64,000 bases of DNA from Saccharothrix obliqua (lineage in GTDB: Bacteria > Actinomycetota > Actinomycetes > Mycobacteriales > Pseudonocardiaceae). The DNA is taken from the NCBI RefSeq assembly GCF_019375475.1, contig NZ_JAHXGQ010000004.1, positions 186,001 through 250,000 of the forward strand, given 5' to 3'. Under the pieces are notes generated by a model. It had not been told where the DNA came from, did no database searches, and was given only the letters and a program-made list of their open reading frames with translations. Positions 53,142 to 60,919 of this stretch are shown here, piece after piece. Position 1 is the first letter of the stretch. Each line of letters begins with the position of its first letter. The translations under genes and the position numbers were made by a program.

Positions 53142-53224
53142 ATGGAACCAACAACCGCCGGTCGAACCAACCCGCACGCGTCCGAACCGCCCCATTGAGA
53201 GCGCTCCACCCCCGACCGTGCGTG
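53142..53224 (-). promoter_or_regulatory. Conserved upstream element of lasso locus 3
   Basis: This is the counterpart of 25201-25283: same orientation and the same distance (about 200 bp) from the precursor ATG, with matching blocks and no gap. Outside the element, the 551-bp stretch 52942-53492 shows no gene. A possible shared regulator is inferred. Confidence 0.6.
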
Positions 53225-53492
53225 TCCTACAACGCTGAGTTGCCAGAGCTTTTCCCGCACGGCACTGGTCCAGCCGAGTGATGTCGGCACGCGGACGGGT
53301 GAGGTCGGCGGCGAACCCGGTCGCCGTGCCGGTAGCGGTGCGGCACAAGCACACCGCACCGCGTCGTTGAGTACGTCGAAGAACCGGCTGTCCACTGTGC
53401 CGCGCGCACTCCGCCTGATCGGGCAGAACTTCGACGCGGGATCACCTGCCGCGTAACGGAGAGCGACGCGGGCCGCCGGCGACGCGGCCGGG

Positions 53493-54278
53493 TCACAGGG
53501 AGGCGGTGCGCCCGCCGTCGATGACCAGGTTGCTGCCGGTGATCCACGCGGCACGCGGGGAGATGAGGAAGGCGACCGCGTCGGCGACGTCGTGCACCTC
53601 GCCGATCCGCCCCAGCGGGATCTCGTTCGCCCAGATGTCCGCGTTCTCCTCGGGGTCCTGGCCGAGGAAGTCGATGACCTGCCGCCGACCCGCGTCCGCG
53701 CCCGGCGTCGTCACGTTGCCCGGCGAGACGGCGACGACGCGGATGCCCTCCGGCGCCAGCTCCGCCGCGAGCCCCTTGCTGTAGGTCTCCAATGCGGATT
53801 TGGCGGCGGCGTAGTGGACGATCATCGGGTAGGCGGAGATGGTCGCGATGGTCGAGACGTGGACGATGACCCCGCCGCCGCGCTCACGCATCGACGGCAC
53901 CAGCGCGGCGTTCAGCCGGACGGCCGCGAGGAAGTTCAGGTCCATCGTGTACTGCCAGTCCTTCTCCAGGTCCAGCACGGTGTTGAAGGTGCGGCAGCCA
54001 CCCGCGTTGTTGACGACGATGTCCACGCCGCCGAGGTGCGCCAGCGCGGCGTCGGCGAACTCACGCACGCCCTCCGGCGTGCTGACGTCGGCACGCACGA
54101 ACTCCGCCCCGGACGGCGTGTGCTCCGTGGGCGTGCGGGCGGACGTGACCACGCTCGCACCGGCGTCGAGCAGGTTGCGCACGATGGCCGCGCCGATGCC
54201 CCGGCTGCCACCGGTGACCACGGCTCGCTTGCCCGCCAGCTCGCCGGGAAGAACAGCCGCGGGCCGAGTTCCGTTCAT
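53493..54278 (-). CDS. SDR-family oxidoreductase
   Basis: A 261-residue short-chain dehydrogenase/reductase. The cofactor loop is VVTGGSRGIGAAIV, with VNNAGG. The catalytic residues are Ser in VHVSTIATISAYP and Tyr-Lys in HYAAAKSALETYSKGLA. The end GSNLVIDGGRTASL is typical. The residue after the second strand (SARTP) suggests NADP preference. Substrate unknown. It is upstream of lasso locus 3 on the same strand but separated by 551 bp, so no functional link is claimed. Confidence 0.9.
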   Translation of the reverse strand: MNGTRPAAVLPGELAGKRAVVTGGSRGIGAAIVRNLLDAGASVVTSARTPTEHTPSGAEFVRADVSTPEGVREFADAALAHLGGVDIVVNNAGGCRTFNTVLDLEKDWQYTMDLNFLAAVRLNAALVPSMRERGGGVIVHVSTIATISAYPMIVHYAAAKSALETYSKGLAAELAPEGIRVVAVSPGNVTTPGADAGRRQVIDFLGQDPEENADIWANEIPLGRIGEVHDVADAVAFLISPRAAWITGSNLVIDGGRTASL

Positions 54279-54563
54279 TCGTGGGCCTTACCTCTCGTTC
54301 GACCGGACCACCCCGGACCGACCGGCACAGCGGGGCACGCCTCGCACGAAGCGGGAACACGGTGGCCGAGCACATCGGAGTCCCTACGGCGAACCACACC
54401 CCAGCGCCGGAATCCGATGATCGGCCGAACGATCCGCACGAGCCCCAAACCGGTAGTGGTGGCATACGGGCTACAGGCTGCTGGACCGGGGACTCGACCG
54501 GCCAGCGGCCGTTCGAGTGACGCGCCGGCTCTGCCCGATCGGGCAACCGCCGGAAACGCGAAG

Positions 54564-54607
54564 CGCCCCGGTCCGGGCCGACGTGGAGTCGGGCCCGGAC
54601 CGGGGCG
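54564..54607 (-). terminator. Strong hairpin after the LPMO gene
   Basis: CGCCCCGGTCCGGGCC and GGCCCGGACCGGGGCG form a perfect 16-bp stem with a 12-nt loop, 43 bases beyond the LPMO stop. The rest of the gap 54279-54649 holds the SDR promoter region and no gene. Confidence 0.75.
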
Positions 54608-54649
54608 ACGTGCGGCGCGGCCCCAGGACGGCCGCGCCGCGGCGGGGTG

Positions 54650-55390
54650 CTAGAGCCGCTGCCAGAGGGATGCGACGTTCGGCGGTTCCCAGCCCGCCAG
54701 CGAGGTGTGGGTCTGGAGGCAGCGGTAGGACGAGCCGCCGTAGGTCACCTCGGAGCCCGCCGGGTACGACACGCCCGCGGCCCACGGACCGGTCACCGGC
54801 GGGGTGGTGGTGGTCGTCGTCGGAGGCGTCGTGGTCGTCGTCGTGGTGGTGGTCGTCGGCTCGGGACCACCGGGGCCGACCTGGAGGTCGACGCAGTTGT
54901 AGAACGCCATCGCCGTGTCGGCGATGTTCCACACGGCGAGCAGCTTGATCCGGCCGGTGCGACCGCCCAGGCTCACGTTGTGCGTGACCGTCCGGCCCGG
55001 CTGGCGGCCGTGGTCGTTGAACTCGGCGATCTTGCTGCCGCCGACGAAGTATTGCCACGTGGTGGTGGCGTGGTTGGCCGTGATGAGCCAGTTGAACGAG
55101 ACGTTGTCGCTCACCTTCGCGGCGGGCCACGCCTTGCTGTCGTCGCTCAGCGGCGCCCACCGGGCGTCACCGCCGTGGCAGTTCTGCTGCCCCTTCGGGC
55201 CTTCCACGCTGGCCGGTTCGTAGATGATCGGACCGCACTTGGAGACCTTGCCCGACGCGCAGTTCGCCTGCCGGCTGGGCGGCGAGGTGATGTAGCCGTG
55301 CGCGCTGGCCGTTCCCGCTGACACCACGACGATGAACGGTGCGATGCCCACGCCGGCGAGCACCGCCGCGAGCTTCCGTTTGAGGCTCAT
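54650..55390 (-). CDS. AA10 chitin-active lytic polysaccharide monooxygenase with CBM5/12
   Basis: A 246-residue secreted copper enzyme. The signal peptide ends ASA, leaving His31 (HGYITSPPSRQANC) as the mature N-terminal residue that forms the histidine brace. The second His is in WLITANHATTTWQYF. An active-site Phe (FYNC) follows. A run of Thr residues (about 178-197) forms a linker to a C-terminal chitin-binding module (GVSYPAGSEVTYGGSSYRC). It would cut crystalline chitin oxidatively, together with the GH18 enzyme. ATG 55390 with GAAGGAG upstream. A DasR-type operator lies 112 bp upstream. Confidence 0.94.
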   Translation of the reverse strand: MSLKRKLAAVLAGVGIAPFIVVVSAGTASAHGYITSPPSRQANCASGKVSKCGPIIYEPASVEGPKGQQNCHGGDARWAPLSDDSKAWPAAKVSDNVSFNWLITANHATTTWQYFVGGSKIAEFNDHGRQPGRTVTHNVSLGGRTGRIKLLAVWNIADTAMAFYNCVDLQVGPGGPEPTTTTTTTTTTPPTTTTTTPPVTGPWAAGVSYPAGSEVTYGGSSYRCLQTHTSLAGWEPPNVASLWQRL

Positions 55391-55501
55391 TGTCCAGCTC
55401 CTTCGGAGGAACCCCAAGGGATTCCCTGGGCAGGGTCCTAATCCGCGGCGACCGGATCGCGCCGGACCGGTCCTCCCGCAGGTGGGCGGCCGATTCCGGC
55501 A

Positions 55502-55517
55502 AGTGGTCTAGACCATA
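55502..55517 (-). promoter_or_regulatory. DasR-responsive element (dre)
   Basis: AGTGGTCTAGACCATA contains the perfect 12-bp palindrome TGGTCTAGACCA, the core of the known DasR site ACTGGTCTAGACCAGT. It lies 112 bp before the LPMO ATG. DasR is the GlcNAc-sensing GntR repressor of chitin genes in actinomycetes. Regulation here is inferred from the site. Confidence 0.8.
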
Positions 55518-55636
55518 TCGGGACGCGTTGGTTCACGTCAAGAAATCCCGCCGACTCACCCGAGCGGCGGAAACCGTTCTGCGCCAACCGGTCCATGCGG
55601 TTCCGCGTGATCGGTGACGCTCCCCGGACGAGGGCG

Positions 55637-55691
55637 TTGCGGGGCGGTGACCGACACGCTACCGTTCACCTTGTCAGGAATTGCCTGACAA
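55637..55691 (+). promoter_or_regulatory. Promoter and palindromic operator of the zinc-finger gene
   Basis: TTGCGG (55637) and TACCGT (55660) lie 17 bp apart, and the expected transcription start is near 55672. There TTGTCAGG (55671-55678) and CCTGACAA (55684-55691) form a perfect inverted repeat with a 5-bp spacer. It ends 17 bases before the GTG start. An autoregulatory operator is likely. Confidence 0.65.
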
Positions 55692-55708
55692 ACTCTGGAG
55701 GTGGTCGC

Positions 55709-56062
55709 GTGTCCGACGAGGTTTTCACCCCGACGTGCTCCTTCTGCGGCAAGCCCGCCGAACAGGTCCGCAAGATCATCTCGGGGGCCGGCGTCTACAT
55801 CTGCGACGAGTGCGTGGCGACGTGCGCCCGCATCCTCGACGCGGACGACGGACCCGGCGAGGCGCACGTCCCGGAGTGGTCCGTCATGTCCGACGACGAG
55901 TTGTTGGGGCAGCTCCCCCGCATCGCCGCGAACGCCGACCGGATCGAGACCGGCCTGCGGGAGCGCGTGGCCGAGTTGCGCGCGCGTGGCGTGACGTGGG
56001 CACGGGTCGGGGACGCCTTGAGCATGACGAGGCAGTCCGCGTGGCAGCGGTTCTCCGCCTGA
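55709..56062 (+). CDS. ClpX-type zinc finger and helix-turn-helix protein
   Basis: A 117-residue protein. The N-terminal C4 zinc finger ([17 protein letters not shown], then [11 protein letters not shown]) is the one found at the start of ClpX, without the ATPase. The C-terminal 45 residues form a likely helix-turn-helix ([20 protein letters not shown]). The combination suggests a small DNA-binding regulator, and a perfect inverted repeat lies at its promoter. GTG 55709 follows CTGGAGG. It precedes the orphan lasso precursor by 150 bp on the same strand, so regulation of that gene is possible but only by neighbourhood. Confidence 0.82.
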   Translation: MSDEVFTPTCSFCGKPAEQVRKIISGAGVYICDECVATCARILDADDGPGEAHVPEWSVMSDDELLGQLPRIAANADRIETGLRERVAELRARGVTWARVGDALSMTRQSAWQRFSA

Positions 56063-56212
56063 GCGGCGGCTGTCACGCGGCGTGCGGGGACCGCCCGGTC
56101 GGGTGGCCGGAAGGATGAGCGGGGCGCGGAGCTGTTGCCGGCACCCGGGTGACGGCTGATCGTGGGTGGGCAGGTGGTCGACCGGATCACCCGGCACGAC
56201 GAGGAGAACAGC

Positions 56213-56347
56213 ATGGAAGCACAGCCGAAGCGCTACGTTCCGCCCATGGCGTCCAAAACGGGCGAGGTCACCCGCGACACCCTCGGCATCCGTCACCGGG
56301 GCCACAAGGACAACGGCCGCGAGGGTTACCGCCGTCGTCCGTACTGA
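56213..56347 (+). CDS. Orphan lasso precursor-like peptide
   Basis: A 44-residue peptide. After MEAQPKR, the segment YVPPMASKTGEVTRDTL has exactly the same spacing as the two leaders at 24.9 and 52.8 kb: Tyr, Pro (+3), Gly (+9), Val for Phe (+11), Thr (+14). With Thr at -2 the core is GIRHRGHKDNGREGYRRRPY, with Gly1 and Asp9 placed for a 9-residue ring, and an RRR tail. GAGGAG lies 7 bases upstream of the ATG. No cyclase, B1 or B2 gene is adjacent, so it would depend on enzymes of the other loci. The leader lacks the usual Leu at +5, which lowers confidence. Confidence 0.7.
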   Translation: MEAQPKRYVPPMASKTGEVTRDTLGIRHRGHKDNGREGYRRRPY

Positions 56348-56561
56348 TCGGAGCCGGGCGGGCAGCCAGGTCCACTGTGGACTCCGGTGTGCCGCGCCGA
56401 CGTCGTCGCCCCTCCTGGCGGTGGGACCTCGACACCGGGTGTCGCCACGGAGCCGGGCCGGTCGCGATGTCCCGCGACCGGCCCTCGTGCGGGTGGAGAC
56501 CGAGCCGTGGCGCCGCTCGGGCGGGTGGCGTCGGGTGGTTCCAGGCGTCACACTCGGTCGC

Positions 56562-57497
56562 ATGACGGGGTCGGGGGATCGGCTGCTGCGTGAACTGGTC
56601 GCGGTGGCGGGGGAACTGGGTGCGGACGAGTTGGGCGAGGTGCTGTCGCGGGCCGTCGCGCCGGTGGTGGCGCATGAGGGCGTGCGGCTGTCCGGGACGA
56701 CGCCCTCGGCGGCGGGTGGTGTGCACCCGCTGGGCTTCCCGCACGGGTACGGGGCCGATTTCGACCCCGCGTGCCCACCTCGCGGGAACGGCGACGCCCC
56801 GGTGCTCCGCCGCGTGTTCGTGGACCACGGCGAACTGCGGCTGACGTTGCGGGACGCCCGCGGCGAGTGGGGCTCGCTGAGCCTGGTGCGAGCACGGCCG
56901 TTCGACGCCGACGACGTGCGCCGGGCGCTCGACCTGGGCCCGTGGTTGATCGCCGCGCTGCGTGCGCACGTCACGGGCGGCCCGCTCGCCCCGTCCGGAC
57001 CACCCGATCCGCCGGGTGTGGTCGTCCTGGGCCCCGACGACCGGGTGCGGGCGAGCACGCCGGCGGCCCGGCGGTGGCAGCCGCGTCGTGCCGGGCACGG
57101 GACGGAGTGGGTCGGTCGGCTCTTCCTCGCCGCGTTGTCGGCCCAGGCACGCCGGCACGCCCGCGACCCCCGCGTCCCGCCCGCCCTGGTCCACGGGCCC
57201 GCCGCGACCTTCGGCCGGTGGGTCGCCTTCCACGCGCAGCCGACGGGCACGGGTGACGTCGCGGTCGTCCTCCAGGCGGCCTCCGGCACGCCGCTGCTCC
57301 CGGTGTTCGGCGACTGGTACGGCATCACCACGCGCGAGCGCCAGGTCATCGCCGAACTCCTCGACGGCGCGGTGCCCAAGCAGATCGCCCGCCGCCTCGG
57401 CGTGTCCGCGCACACCGTGCACGACCACTTCAAGTCGATCTTCCGCAAGACCGGCGCGGACGGTCGTCACCACCTGGTCACGGCGCTGGCCGGCTGA
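56562..57497 (+). CDS. LuxR-family transcriptional regulator
   Basis: A 311-residue regulator with no receiver domain. The first 240 residues are a helical and beta domain of unknown specificity, with no GAF or PAS signature that I can assign. The C-terminal LuxR helix-turn-helix (about 250-308) reads ITTRERQVIAELLDGAVPKQ, then ARRLGVSAHTVHDHFKSIFR. ATG 56562 is chosen as the first start downstream of clear non-coding sequence. It lies 214 bp after the orphan lasso precursor on the same strand, and converges with the lectin gene. Confidence 0.88.
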   Translation: MTGSGDRLLRELVAVAGELGADELGEVLSRAVAPVVAHEGVRLSGTTPSAAGGVHPLGFPHGYGADFDPACPPRGNGDAPVLRRVFVDHGELRLTLRDARGEWGSLSLVRARPFDADDVRRALDLGPWLIAALRAHVTGGPLAPSGPPDPPGVVVLGPDDRVRASTPAARRWQPRRAGHGTEWVGRLFLAALSAQARRHARDPRVPPALVHGPAATFGRWVAFHAQPTGTGDVAVVLQAASGTPLLPVFGDWYGITTRERQVIAELLDGAVPKQIARRLGVSAHTVHDHFKSIFRKTGADGRHHLVTALAG

Positions 57498-57512
57498 CCG
57501 GTCCGGTCAGCC
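57492..57512. terminator. Hairpin spanning two stop codons
   Basis: GGCTGACCG and CGGTCAGCC form a perfect 9-bp stem around GTC. It contains the stop codons of both convergent genes (TGA at 57495-57497 and the complement of TGA at 57507-57509). This compact structure can end both transcripts. Confidence 0.6.
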
Positions 57513-58454
57513 GTTCCACCACTTCTGCCACAACTCGCCGTTGACGTTGCGGATGAACACGTGCTCGTGGTTGGGGTTCAGCGAACCCACCGCCGGAGTC
57601 GCGTCGAGCACGGCCCCGTCCGGGTGGCGCTGCCAGTCCGACCACCGCGTCCCGTCCCAGCCCAACTGCCACAACGCGCCATCGCCACCGCGGACGTAGA
57701 CGTTGGCGAACCCGTTGCCCCGCGCCACCGTCGCCGGGGCGTCCGTGAAACCGACCGGCGGGGCGCCGAGCGAGGCCCACCCGCTCCAGCCACCCGTCCG
57801 CGTCCACCACCTCTGCCAGAGCTTCCCGTCGAGGCCGCGGGCGAAGAGGTGTTCGTGATCCGGCCCGAGCGAACCCGCGGCGATGGGCGAAGCGACGGTG
57901 AACCCGTCGTGGCGGTACCAGTTCGCCCACCGCGTCCCGTCCCAACCCAACTGCCACACGGCACCGTCGCCACCCCGCACGTAGACGTTGGCGAACCCGT
58001 TGCCCCGCGCCACCGTCGCCGGGGCACCCGTGAAACCGACCGAGGGCGCGCCCAGCGACGCCCACCCGCTCCAGCCACCCGTCCGCGTCCACCACTTCTG
58101 CCAGAGCTGACCGGTGGTGGTGCGGATGAACACGTGCTCGTGATCGGGGTTCAGCGAACCCACCGCCGGAGTCGCGTCGAGCACGGCCCCGTCGTTGTGG
58201 CGCTGCCACCCGGACCACCGCGTGCCGTCCCAACCCAACTGCCACAACGCCCCATCGCCACCACGCGCGTAGACGTTGGCGAACCCACCACCACGCGCCA
58301 CCGTGGCCGGAGCACCCGAGAAGCCGACCGACGGCCGACCCAACGAGGCCCACGAACTCCACTGGTTCAGCGGTGCGGCGGCCAACGCGGTCCCGCCCGC
58401 CGACCAGGCGAGGACCGTCGCCACCAACGCCGCGATCCGGACACCGAGCCGCAT
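57507..58454 (-). CDS. Secreted PLL-like beta-propeller lectin
   Basis: A 315-residue secreted protein. The signal peptide ends near ALAAAP (residue 27). Three long repeats of about 98 residues follow, each with ATVARGNGFANVYVRGGDG, LWQLGWDGTRW, and then DHEHVFIR with LWQKWW. This is the pattern of PLL/tachylectin-like propeller lectins, with two blades per repeat. DNA of the repeats is nearly identical in places, so recent duplication or gene conversion is likely. It probably binds external sugars. There is no catalytic domain. Confidence 0.85.
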   Translation of the reverse strand: MRLGVRIAALVATVLAWSAGGTALAAAPLNQWSSWASLGRPSVGFSGAPATVARGGGFANVYARGGDGALWQLGWDGTRWSGWQRHNDGAVLDATPAVGSLNPDHEHVFIRTTTGQLWQKWWTRTGGWSGWASLGAPSVGFTGAPATVARGNGFANVYVRGGDGAVWQLGWDGTRWANWYRHDGFTVASPIAAGSLGPDHEHLFARGLDGKLWQRWWTRTGGWSGWASLGAPPVGFTDAPATVARGNGFANVYVRGGDGALWQLGWDGTRWSDWQRHPDGAVLDATPAVGSLNPNHEHVFIRNVNGELWQKWWNG

Positions 58455-58718
58455 CTTCCCTCCCTGTGCTGTGTTGGCAACCCGTGCTCCATGGTGGCGT
58501 TCGGGCGTGGTTTCCCGGAATCTTGGAATCCTCCCGCGCGGACGCGGCCGTCCTGGTCCGGTCGGCGCAACGAGAGGATGCCCGGTTCCGGTTCATCCGG
58601 CGGGTTTCTCGACAACCGGCGAGGTCACGCGACGACCCGGTCCTCAGTGGACTCACGGGCCGGGGTATTCCCCACCACGAGAATTGCCGCCGCCCGAACG
58701 GGAACTGGCAAAAACCCG

Positions 58719-59609
58719 TCAGCGGGCCGTGCTGACGTACGCCACGGCGGCCAGCACCACCAGGCAACCGGCGAGTTGCGGTGCGCTCGGCTGCTCGTGC
58801 AGGAGGGCGACGCCCAGCAGGATCGCGCCGACGGGTTGCGCGAGCATCACCGTCGCGCCGGTCGCGCTCGACATCCTCGGCAGCGCCGTGGAGATCAGCA
58901 GCCAGCCCACGACCTGCCCGAGCAGGGCGAGCGCCACCAACCAGCCCAGCGCGGGCCAGCCGGGGTCCAGGTCCAGCCGCCCGGTCGGCACGCCCAGCGC
59001 CACCGCCACCACGCCGGCGGAGACGGTCGCCAGGAACAGCGTGTGCTCCCGGCTGCCGACGCCCGTGCTGCGGCGCATCAGCAGCAGGTAACCGGCGAAC
59101 CCGACACCCGCGCCGAGCGCGAGCACCGCGCCCAGCACCGGGTCCGGGCCGAACGCGGGGGTGCCGGCCAGTCCGCCCGCGAGCACGATCCCGCCCAGCA
59201 ACACGGGCGCCGCGCGGACGAAGCGGCGCGAGGGTCGTTCCCGGAACGCGAGCCAGGCCACCACGGGCACGATCACCACCTGCACCGACAGCAGCACGGT
59301 CGCGATGCCCGCGCCCACCAGGGCGATCGCGTCGCCCCAGAGCACGAAGTCCACGCCCAGCCCGATCCCCGCCAGCAGGGGCAGCAGCACGCGACGCCGG
59401 GCGGATCCGCGTCGCCGCTCCAGCCACACCAGCGCGGCGAGCACCGGCAACGCGCACAGGCAGCGCCAGAACGCGCTGGTCGCCCCGCTCGTGCCGGACA
59501 CCTTGATGAACACCGACGACAGGGCGACGCAGAGGCTGCCGGCCAGCGCGAGCACCACCGGGTGCACGCGGGTCCGGGCGGGCGCGGTACGGGTGTCGGT
59601 GGTCGTCAC
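58719..59609 (-). CDS. EamA/DMT-family transporter
   Basis: A 296-residue membrane protein with ten predicted helices in two homologous halves, typical of the drug/metabolite transporter superfamily (RhaT/YdcZ-like EamA). FIKVSGTSGATSAFWRCLCA is in the first half and MLAQPVGAILLGVALLHEQPS near the end is the conserved EamA signature. GTG 59609 is the likely start, since starts further upstream invade the LysR promoter. It is divergent from the LysR gene, which is its probable regulator. The substrate is unknown. Confidence 0.9.
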   Translation of the reverse strand: MTTTDTRTAPARTRVHPVVLALAGSLCVALSSVFIKVSGTSGATSAFWRCLCALPVLAALVWLERRRGSARRRVLLPLLAGIGLGVDFVLWGDAIALVGAGIATVLLSVQVVIVPVVAWLAFRERPSRRFVRAAPVLLGGIVLAGGLAGTPAFGPDPVLGAVLALGAGVGFAGYLLLMRRSTGVGSREHTLFLATVSAGVVAVALGVPTGRLDLDPGWPALGWLVALALLGQVVGWLLISTALPRMSSATGATVMLAQPVGAILLGVALLHEQPSAPQLAGCLVVLAAVAYVSTAR

Positions 59610-59667
59610 GCGCTCAGCCTGCGATCTGCCGACCATCAAGGACAAGCGATTGTTCTTCAGCGAATTT

Positions 59668-59684
59668 CGGTAGCATCGCTACCG
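59668..59684 (+). promoter_or_regulatory. Inverted repeat at the LysR start codon
   Basis: CGGTAGC (59668-59674) and GCTACCG (59678-59684) form a perfect 7-bp inverted repeat with an ATC spacer, ending on the G of the GTG start. It lies in the 74-bp divergent region of the EamA and LysR genes. A LysR autoregulatory site is plausible. Confidence 0.55.
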
Positions 59685-60592
59685 TGTTCGGTCTGGAGCG
59701 GATGCGCGCCTTGCACGCCGTCGCCACCCACGGCACGGTCGCCGCGGCGGCGTCGGCGCTGCACGTGACCCCGTCCGGCGTGTCCCAGCAGCTCGCGAAG
59801 CTCGAACGCGAGGCGGGCCAGCGCCTGCTGGAGCCGCACGGCCGCACCGTGCGGCTGACCACCGCGGGTCACGTGCTCGCGGGTCACGCGGCGGCCATCC
59901 TCGCCCAGGTCGACCAGGCCCGCGCCGACCTGGAACTGCTCCGCGACGACATCACCGGTCCCCTGCGCATCGGCGCCATCCCGACCACCGTGCACGCCCT
60001 GCTGCCGCCCGTGCTGTCGGCGCTGCGCGCCCAGCACCCCGGCCTGGAGGTGACCCTGCACGAGGGCGAGGCCGAGGAGACCCTGCCGCGCCTGGTGGAC
60101 GGGCGGCTCGACGTGGCGGTGCTGGAGAGCTGGGAGCACCGGCCCCTCACCGCGCCGCCCGGCACGTCGCGGATCACGTTGCTGCACGACGTGGCGGACC
60201 TCGCGCTGCCCGCGAGCCACCGGCTCGCGCACCGCAAGGCGGTCGACCTGGCCGAGGTGGACGACATACCGTGGATCGCCTGGTGCGCGGGTTCGAGCTG
60301 CTACGACTGGCTCGCGCACGTGCTCCGGCAGCACGGCAACGGCCGGATCACGTGCGCGGTCGGCAGCTACCCGACGCAGCTGGCCCTGGTGGCGGGCAAC
60401 GTCGGCGCGGCCGTCGTGCCCCGTCTCGGCCGTGACACCGTGCCGGACGGCGTGCGCATCCTCACCACGCGTCCCGCGCTCAACCGCACCATCTACGCCT
60501 TCACCCGGGCCGAGGACGACAACCGCGGCACAACCCGGGCCTTCACCGACGCCCTCACCGCCGCCGCGTCCCGGTTCCACAACCTCGCTTAG
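59684..60592 (+). CDS. LysR-family regulator (ArgP-like group)
   Basis: A 302-residue LysR-type regulator. The N-terminal helix-turn-helix (about 4-62) reads ALHAVATHGTVAAAASALHV, then PSGVSQQLAKLEREAG. The C-terminal periplasmic-binding-fold domain (LRIGAIPTTVHALLPPVLSAL, DGRLDVAVLESWEH) senses a small ligand. It starts at GTG with an inverted repeat at the start codon, and probably runs leaderless. It is divergent from the EamA exporter, whose expression it probably controls. Confidence 0.92.
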   Translation: MFGLERMRALHAVATHGTVAAAASALHVTPSGVSQQLAKLEREAGQRLLEPHGRTVRLTTAGHVLAGHAAAILAQVDQARADLELLRDDITGPLRIGAIPTTVHALLPPVLSALRAQHPGLEVTLHEGEAEETLPRLVDGRLDVAVLESWEHRPLTAPPGTSRITLLHDVADLALPASHRLAHRKAVDLAEVDDIPWIAWCAGSSCYDWLAHVLRQHGNGRITCAVGSYPTQLALVAGNVGAAVVPRLGRDTVPDGVRILTTRPALNRTIYAFTRAEDDNRGTTRAFTDALTAAASRFHNLA

Positions 60593-60653
60593 GACCTGAA
60601 CCGCTGGCGGACGTCTCCCCGCACCAGCCGGGCTGGTCCCGGGAGCCGCCGCG

Positions 60654-60835
60654 CGCGAAACTTTCAGGGAGCCTGCCTGATAATTAACACCCCACCCGAC
60701 CACCCCACCCCACACCAACCGGGCGGCCCCGAAAGCCACCGCCCCGCGAAACTTTCAGGAAGCCTGCCTGATAATTAACACCCACCCGACCCCACCCCAC
60801 ACCAACCGGGTGGCCCCGGAAGCCACCGCCCACGA
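60654..60835. repeat. Direct repeat element of 86-91 bp
   Basis: Two near-identical copies start at 60654 and 60745, each with CGCGAAACTTTCAGG, then AGCCTGCCTGATAATTAACA, a C-rich run with CCACCCCACACCAACCGGG and an end with AAGCCACCGCCC. A truncated third copy begins at 60831 and merges into the large hairpin at 60837-60898. The TAATTAACA segment is unusually AT-rich here. It lies between convergent genes, as do REP-type elements. Confidence 0.8.
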
Positions 60836-60836
60836 G

Positions 60837-60898
60837 ACTTTCAGGAAGCCTGCCTGAAAGTTTCACGGCACAAACTTTCAGGCAGGCTCCCTGAAAGT
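60837..60898. terminator. Very strong bidirectional terminator (27-bp stem)
   Basis: The arms 60837-60863 and 60872-60898 form a 27-bp stem with one mismatch and an 8-nt loop. Key parts are AGCCTGCCTGAAAGTTT and its exact complement AAACTTTCAGGCAGGCT. It lies between the convergent LysR and old-yellow-enzyme genes, and is part of the repeat element beginning at 60654. Confidence 0.85.
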
Positions 60899-60919
60899 TG
60901 AGGCGTCGCCCGAGCGCCG

